DNA from: a virus
DNA length: 64,000 nt
Direction: 5' to 3' (one strand)
IMG/VR virus record: IMGVR_UViG_3300045971_000344
Coordinates: 186,001-250,000 of that record
Shown: piece by piece, positions 61,490 through 64,000 of the stretch
Position numbering within the stretch: position 1 is the stretch's first letter
Layout: each line of letters begins with the position of its first letter
Program-made: the position numbers and the translations under genes
The notes under the pieces: generated by a model
Told to the model about the DNA's origin: nothing
The model's input: the letters and a program-made list of their open reading frames with translations, nothing else
Databases searched by the model: none

Positions 61490-61981
61490 ATGCAAGATTT
61501 TAAAGATGTGCCAACGGTAAATGGTGTCCGTGTGTCCCTCCAGGGACACACGCACTCCGTATCAGAGATAACAGATACTTATGCCACAAGGGTACGTAGA
61601 GCGACTACAGTTCAGAGTATCTCAGCTAATACTGCTACTAAGATTCAGTTTAACGTGGAAGACTATGACTATGGAAATAACTATGATAATGTAACAAATT
61701 TTAGGTGGACAACACCAGCTGCACAGACAGTAGGTATTTACCGGGTAATGTGCTCTATATATTTATCCGGTACTTCTATTGGTAGACTTATGTTGTATAA
61801 AAACGGAGTAGAATATCAGAGACTTGTTGAGTATTCCTCGGCAATTATTCAGTACACTGGCTCTACAGAAATTGGCGGCTTAGTAGCTGGAACAGATTAC
61901 CTTGAGATCTATGCGTATTTGAGCACTGCAAGAAGTGTTGCTATAACAAATAGCTTTTTATCCATTAGTAGTGTATTTTAG
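61490..61981 (+). CDS. Fibre tip protein, C1q/jelly-roll-like
   Basis: A 163-residue protein, MQDFKDVPTVNGVRVSLQGH. The last ~125 residues are a C1q/TNF-like trimeric jelly roll: 'ANTATKIQFN', 'PAAQTVGIYRVMCSIYLSG', 'LMLYKNGVEYQRL' and a terminal 'SVAITNSFLSISSVF'. Paralogous to the next gene. Likely a receptor-binding tip. Confidence 0.65.
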   Translation: MQDFKDVPTVNGVRVSLQGHTHSVSEITDTYATRVRRATTVQSISANTATKIQFNVEDYDYGNNYDNVTNFRWTTPAAQTVGIYRVMCSIYLSGTSIGRLMLYKNGVEYQRLVEYSSAIIQYTGSTEIGGLVAGTDYLEIYAYLSTARSVAITNSFLSISSVF

Positions 61982-61991
61982 TGGAGGCACA

Positions 61992-63023
61992 ATGCAAGAT
62001 TATAAAGTTACTCCTACTGTTAATGGAGTTAAAGTGGTTCTGGAAGGTGGGACTACTAGCAAGGTAATAGCTGGGACAAGTGTAGTAGTAAGTTCAACAG
62101 GGCCTCAAGGTACTGGAGATGTTACCGTCGGATTAAATCAAGATCTGATTGAAATGACTTCTAATCTGCCTAAGTTAGTAATGACTGATACCCAGCAAAA
62201 TTATACCTTTGAGATCTGGCAGTTAGGAGGTTCAGAGGTAGATTTATTATTAAGAGATAACCTCGGTAATATAACAAATACCATCAATATGAATTACGAT
62301 GGAGAAAATGAGTATTTATCTGGAATGGCTAGACCTTTAGGTTCAGCTATCGGTCCTCGCCATGTTTTTTATATTTGTAATACCGAAGTAGGTGGGTTTG
62401 ACCATAGAGGTTGGGTTGCAGTAAATAGTAATAGAACCTCAGGGTCTACTACTAGGTCCCCATTAGATGTTACAGGTGATGCACTAATTGAAGGGGCCAT
62501 AACTGCTAATAGTTACAAGTCAAACGGTTTTACAGGTGTAACCGCCACTATTGGTAATCTAAGTTTTAATAATGGTTTACTTGTAGATAGTCCAGTTATT
62601 CCAAATACTTTTACCTCAGCGGTAGCTCCAGTAAAGGTACATACTATAGCTGCGCAAGCTATATCCGCAACAACCTATACTAAACTTGTTTTTGGTTCTA
62701 TAGACCATGCACCAATATCTGCAGCTTGGTCAGCCGCTAATAATAGGTATATAGCACAAACTTCCGGTATTTTTAGGGTCAGTGCTGCAATTAGGTGTAC
62801 AGGTACCGCTAGGTCGTCTAAACTGATGATCTATAAAAATGGTGTTTTAGTACATTCACTTCAAGATAATAACACAACCGCATTAACGGCTGTAAGCTAT
62901 GGAGGAACTACAGATATACAGTTAGTTCTGAATGACTATATAGAACTGTGGATTTATTCCTCTGCCGCAACAACCGTTGCTAGTAGCGCAGACTGTCATT
63001 TTTGTGTATCTCGTATTTACTAA
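61992..63023 (+). CDS. Fibre tip protein with C1q/jelly-roll-like end
   Basis: A 343-residue protein. I chose ATG 61992 (MQDYKVTPTVNGVKV) with GGAGG upstream, matching the start of the 61490 paralogue. Residues ~20-200 contain a fibre-type beta module (DTQQNYTFEIWQLGGSEVDL, TRSPLDVTGDALIEGAI). The last ~125 residues repeat the jelly-roll pattern: 'ATTYTKLVFG', 'TSGIFRVSAAIRCTG', 'LMIYKNGVLVHSL'. Confidence 0.65.
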   Translation: MQDYKVTPTVNGVKVVLEGGTTSKVIAGTSVVVSSTGPQGTGDVTVGLNQDLIEMTSNLPKLVMTDTQQNYTFEIWQLGGSEVDLLLRDNLGNITNTINMNYDGENEYLSGMARPLGSAIGPRHVFYICNTEVGGFDHRGWVAVNSNRTSGSTTRSPLDVTGDALIEGAITANSYKSNGFTGVTATIGNLSFNNGLLVDSPVIPNTFTSAVAPVKVHTIAAQAISATTYTKLVFGSIDHAPISAAWSAANNRYIAQTSGIFRVSAAIRCTGTARSSKLMIYKNGVLVHSLQDNNTTALTAVSYGGTTDIQLVLNDYIELWIYSSAATTVASSADCHFCVSRIY

Positions 63024-63032
63024 GGAGTCGGT

Positions 63033-63821
63033 ATGATAAACTATGCACAATGTATACAGATAAAATACCCAGGAATTACTGAGTTAGACTTTGAATTACG
63101 TGAAGATGAAAATGGTTTAGACTTGATTTGGAATAATGAGGCAACTTATGGACCTAAGCCTTCATTTGGAGCTCTTGCAAGTTATGAACTTCCCACTAGA
63201 ATTCAGGAAAAGGTTATAGAACTTGATACAACTATGTATGATGAGATAACCAACGGCACTTCTGGTTATCAACTTCAAGGTCTTAACTCTAATTTTCGCA
63301 TAGACTCCGGTCGTGATGACCTGGACAATATGCGAAACTTGAGAGACTACTGCCGGCAGATGATAGTAGCATTTACAAATGGTGCCTATCCTGCAAACTT
63401 GGGTGGACAAGTTACAAACAATCACCCAGAGCTTAATCCCACTGGTGACTGGTATGGAGTAATCTCTAGCTTTGCGGTTGAATATGGATCGTGGGGAACT
63501 GGTGATGCCCAAGGAGTGGCCTACCTTAATTCCTGTAAAGGTACACTAACTGTAGGTGAACAAATTTATATGTGTGATAACGATCCTGTCAGATTGCCTG
63601 TTGCAGTTCCTGTATACTTTGTAAAAAATAACATGATGGGTACAGTTATCAAAGGTTTTGAAAATAACTTTCATCCAGTAACTTTGCAGGAACTAGACGT
63701 AATAATTTTTGAGTTACAAGCATACGGACTTTGGCTGTACCAACATAAATGGGAGAAGGTAGCACAGGTAATGACTTGTACTACTGTTGAACAATTAGAA
63801 GCAATTTCATTTTTCAGTTGA
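63033..63821 (+). CDS. Tail-fibre-cassette protein, probable tail assembly/connector
   Basis: A 262-residue protein. The N-terminus (INYAQCIQIKYPGITELDFE) matches the 'YAQ.I...YPG....dF.L' opening seen in XkdW-like and other tail proteins near fibres. A helical segment with RDDLDNMRNLRDYCRQ and a Trp-rich C-terminal helix (LQAYGLWLYQHKWEKV) follow. Precise function not known. Confidence 0.5.
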   Translation: MINYAQCIQIKYPGITELDFELREDENGLDLIWNNEATYGPKPSFGALASYELPTRIQEKVIELDTTMYDEITNGTSGYQLQGLNSNFRIDSGRDDLDNMRNLRDYCRQMIVAFTNGAYPANLGGQVTNNHPELNPTGDWYGVISSFAVEYGSWGTGDAQGVAYLNSCKGTLTVGEQIYMCDNDPVRLPVAVPVYFVKNNMMGTVIKGFENNFHPVTLQELDVIIFELQAYGLWLYQHKWEKVAQVMTCTTVEQLEAISFFS

Positions 63822-63854
63822 ACCTCAGTTAAACCCGTAAAGGGGAGGATAGAA

Positions 63855-64000
63855 ATGTCGGATAATATTTTATTTAAACCCATGGACGTTATTGTATTTT
63901 ATAGTCGCCCTTACAACATTCTCCATAAATTGATTAATTGGAGATGCTTAGATGATTCCCCTCATTGTGCCACTGTTGTAGACCTTGCTTCTTCTGGAGA
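63855..64000 (+). CDS. Possible permuted NlpC/P60-like protein (3' end outside window)
   Basis: An open frame from ATG 63855 with GGGGAGG upstream to the window edge. The visible 48 codons include DVIVFYSRPYNILHKLI and SPHCATVVDLASS, where 'D[VI][IV].f' followed by a late 'h.a.vv' suggests the permuted papain-like (YiiX/NlpC-P60) fold found in phage enzymes. Too short to confirm. Confidence 0.4.
   Translation, partial: MSDNILFKPMDVIVFYSRPYNILHKLINWRCLDDSPHCATVVDLASSG

Overview
The window looks like part of a large double-stranded DNA phage genome with a contractile tail. It holds a tail sheath gene, an HK97-type major capsid gene with scaffold-like and decoration-like neighbours, very large collagen-like and lectin-like fibre genes, a RuvC-type resolvase, two HNH nucleases and many small unknown genes packed with ATGA/GTGA overlaps. 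All three stop codons are used normally, so the standard genetic code fits. Shine-Dalgarno sequences are strong and AT content is moderate. The host cannot be named from sequence; ferritin, GT9 and topoisomerase IB genes fit a bacterial host.

Layout. From 1 to about 34.6 kb every gene lies on the minus strand. Read in transcription order (high to low coordinate) it holds: small fibre-tip proteins and collagen-like fibres (34.6-28.2 kb); a 1,218-residue fibre of 18-residue repeats (28.1-24.4 kb); a GT9-like glycosyltransferase; a 1,753-residue collagen-like fibre; a Kelch-like protein; a 1,744-residue protein of about eight concanavalin-like domains; a GT2-methyltransferase fusion; a cluster of small genes ending in ferritin (10-7.7 kb); then scaffold-like, decoration-like, capsid, neck-like and sheath genes (7.6-0 kb). 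From 34.7 to 37.0 kb there is no convincing gene. This stretch holds an array of perfect palindromes and then about 1.5 kb that folds into many nested hairpins, a candidate giant structured RNA. A RuvC-like gene (minus) and a divergent promoter region follow. From 37.7 kb to the end everything is on the plus strand: virion-like proteins of unknown role (37.7-42.8 kb), a run of about 20 small or medium proteins that share an N-terminal signature (42.9-58.6 kb), and a second tail-fibre cassette (58.9-64 kb).

Main ideas. (1) More than twenty otherwise unrelated proteins start with the same kind of peptide: Met, a basic residue, a short alternating beta-strand, then a small-residue cluster such as TTA, ASS or TASG. 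Similar segments occur near the N-termini of the capsid protein, the scaffold-like protein and ferritin. This suggests a capsid-targeting and/or prohead-protease leader, so many of these proteins, including topoisomerase IB and ferritin, may be packaged in the virion. (2) Five of them share a second module with a W-W/F...EQ...HPxSKYAK motif. (3) The 35.35-36.9 kb RNA candidate resembles in style the large ornate phage RNAs (GOLLD, ROOL), but I could not place it in a class. (4) An AT-rich element close to GTAATTTATTTAT recurs upstream of operon starts on both strands and is a candidate phage promoter.

Most functional names rest on motifs read by eye. Genes called unknown really are unknown to me.
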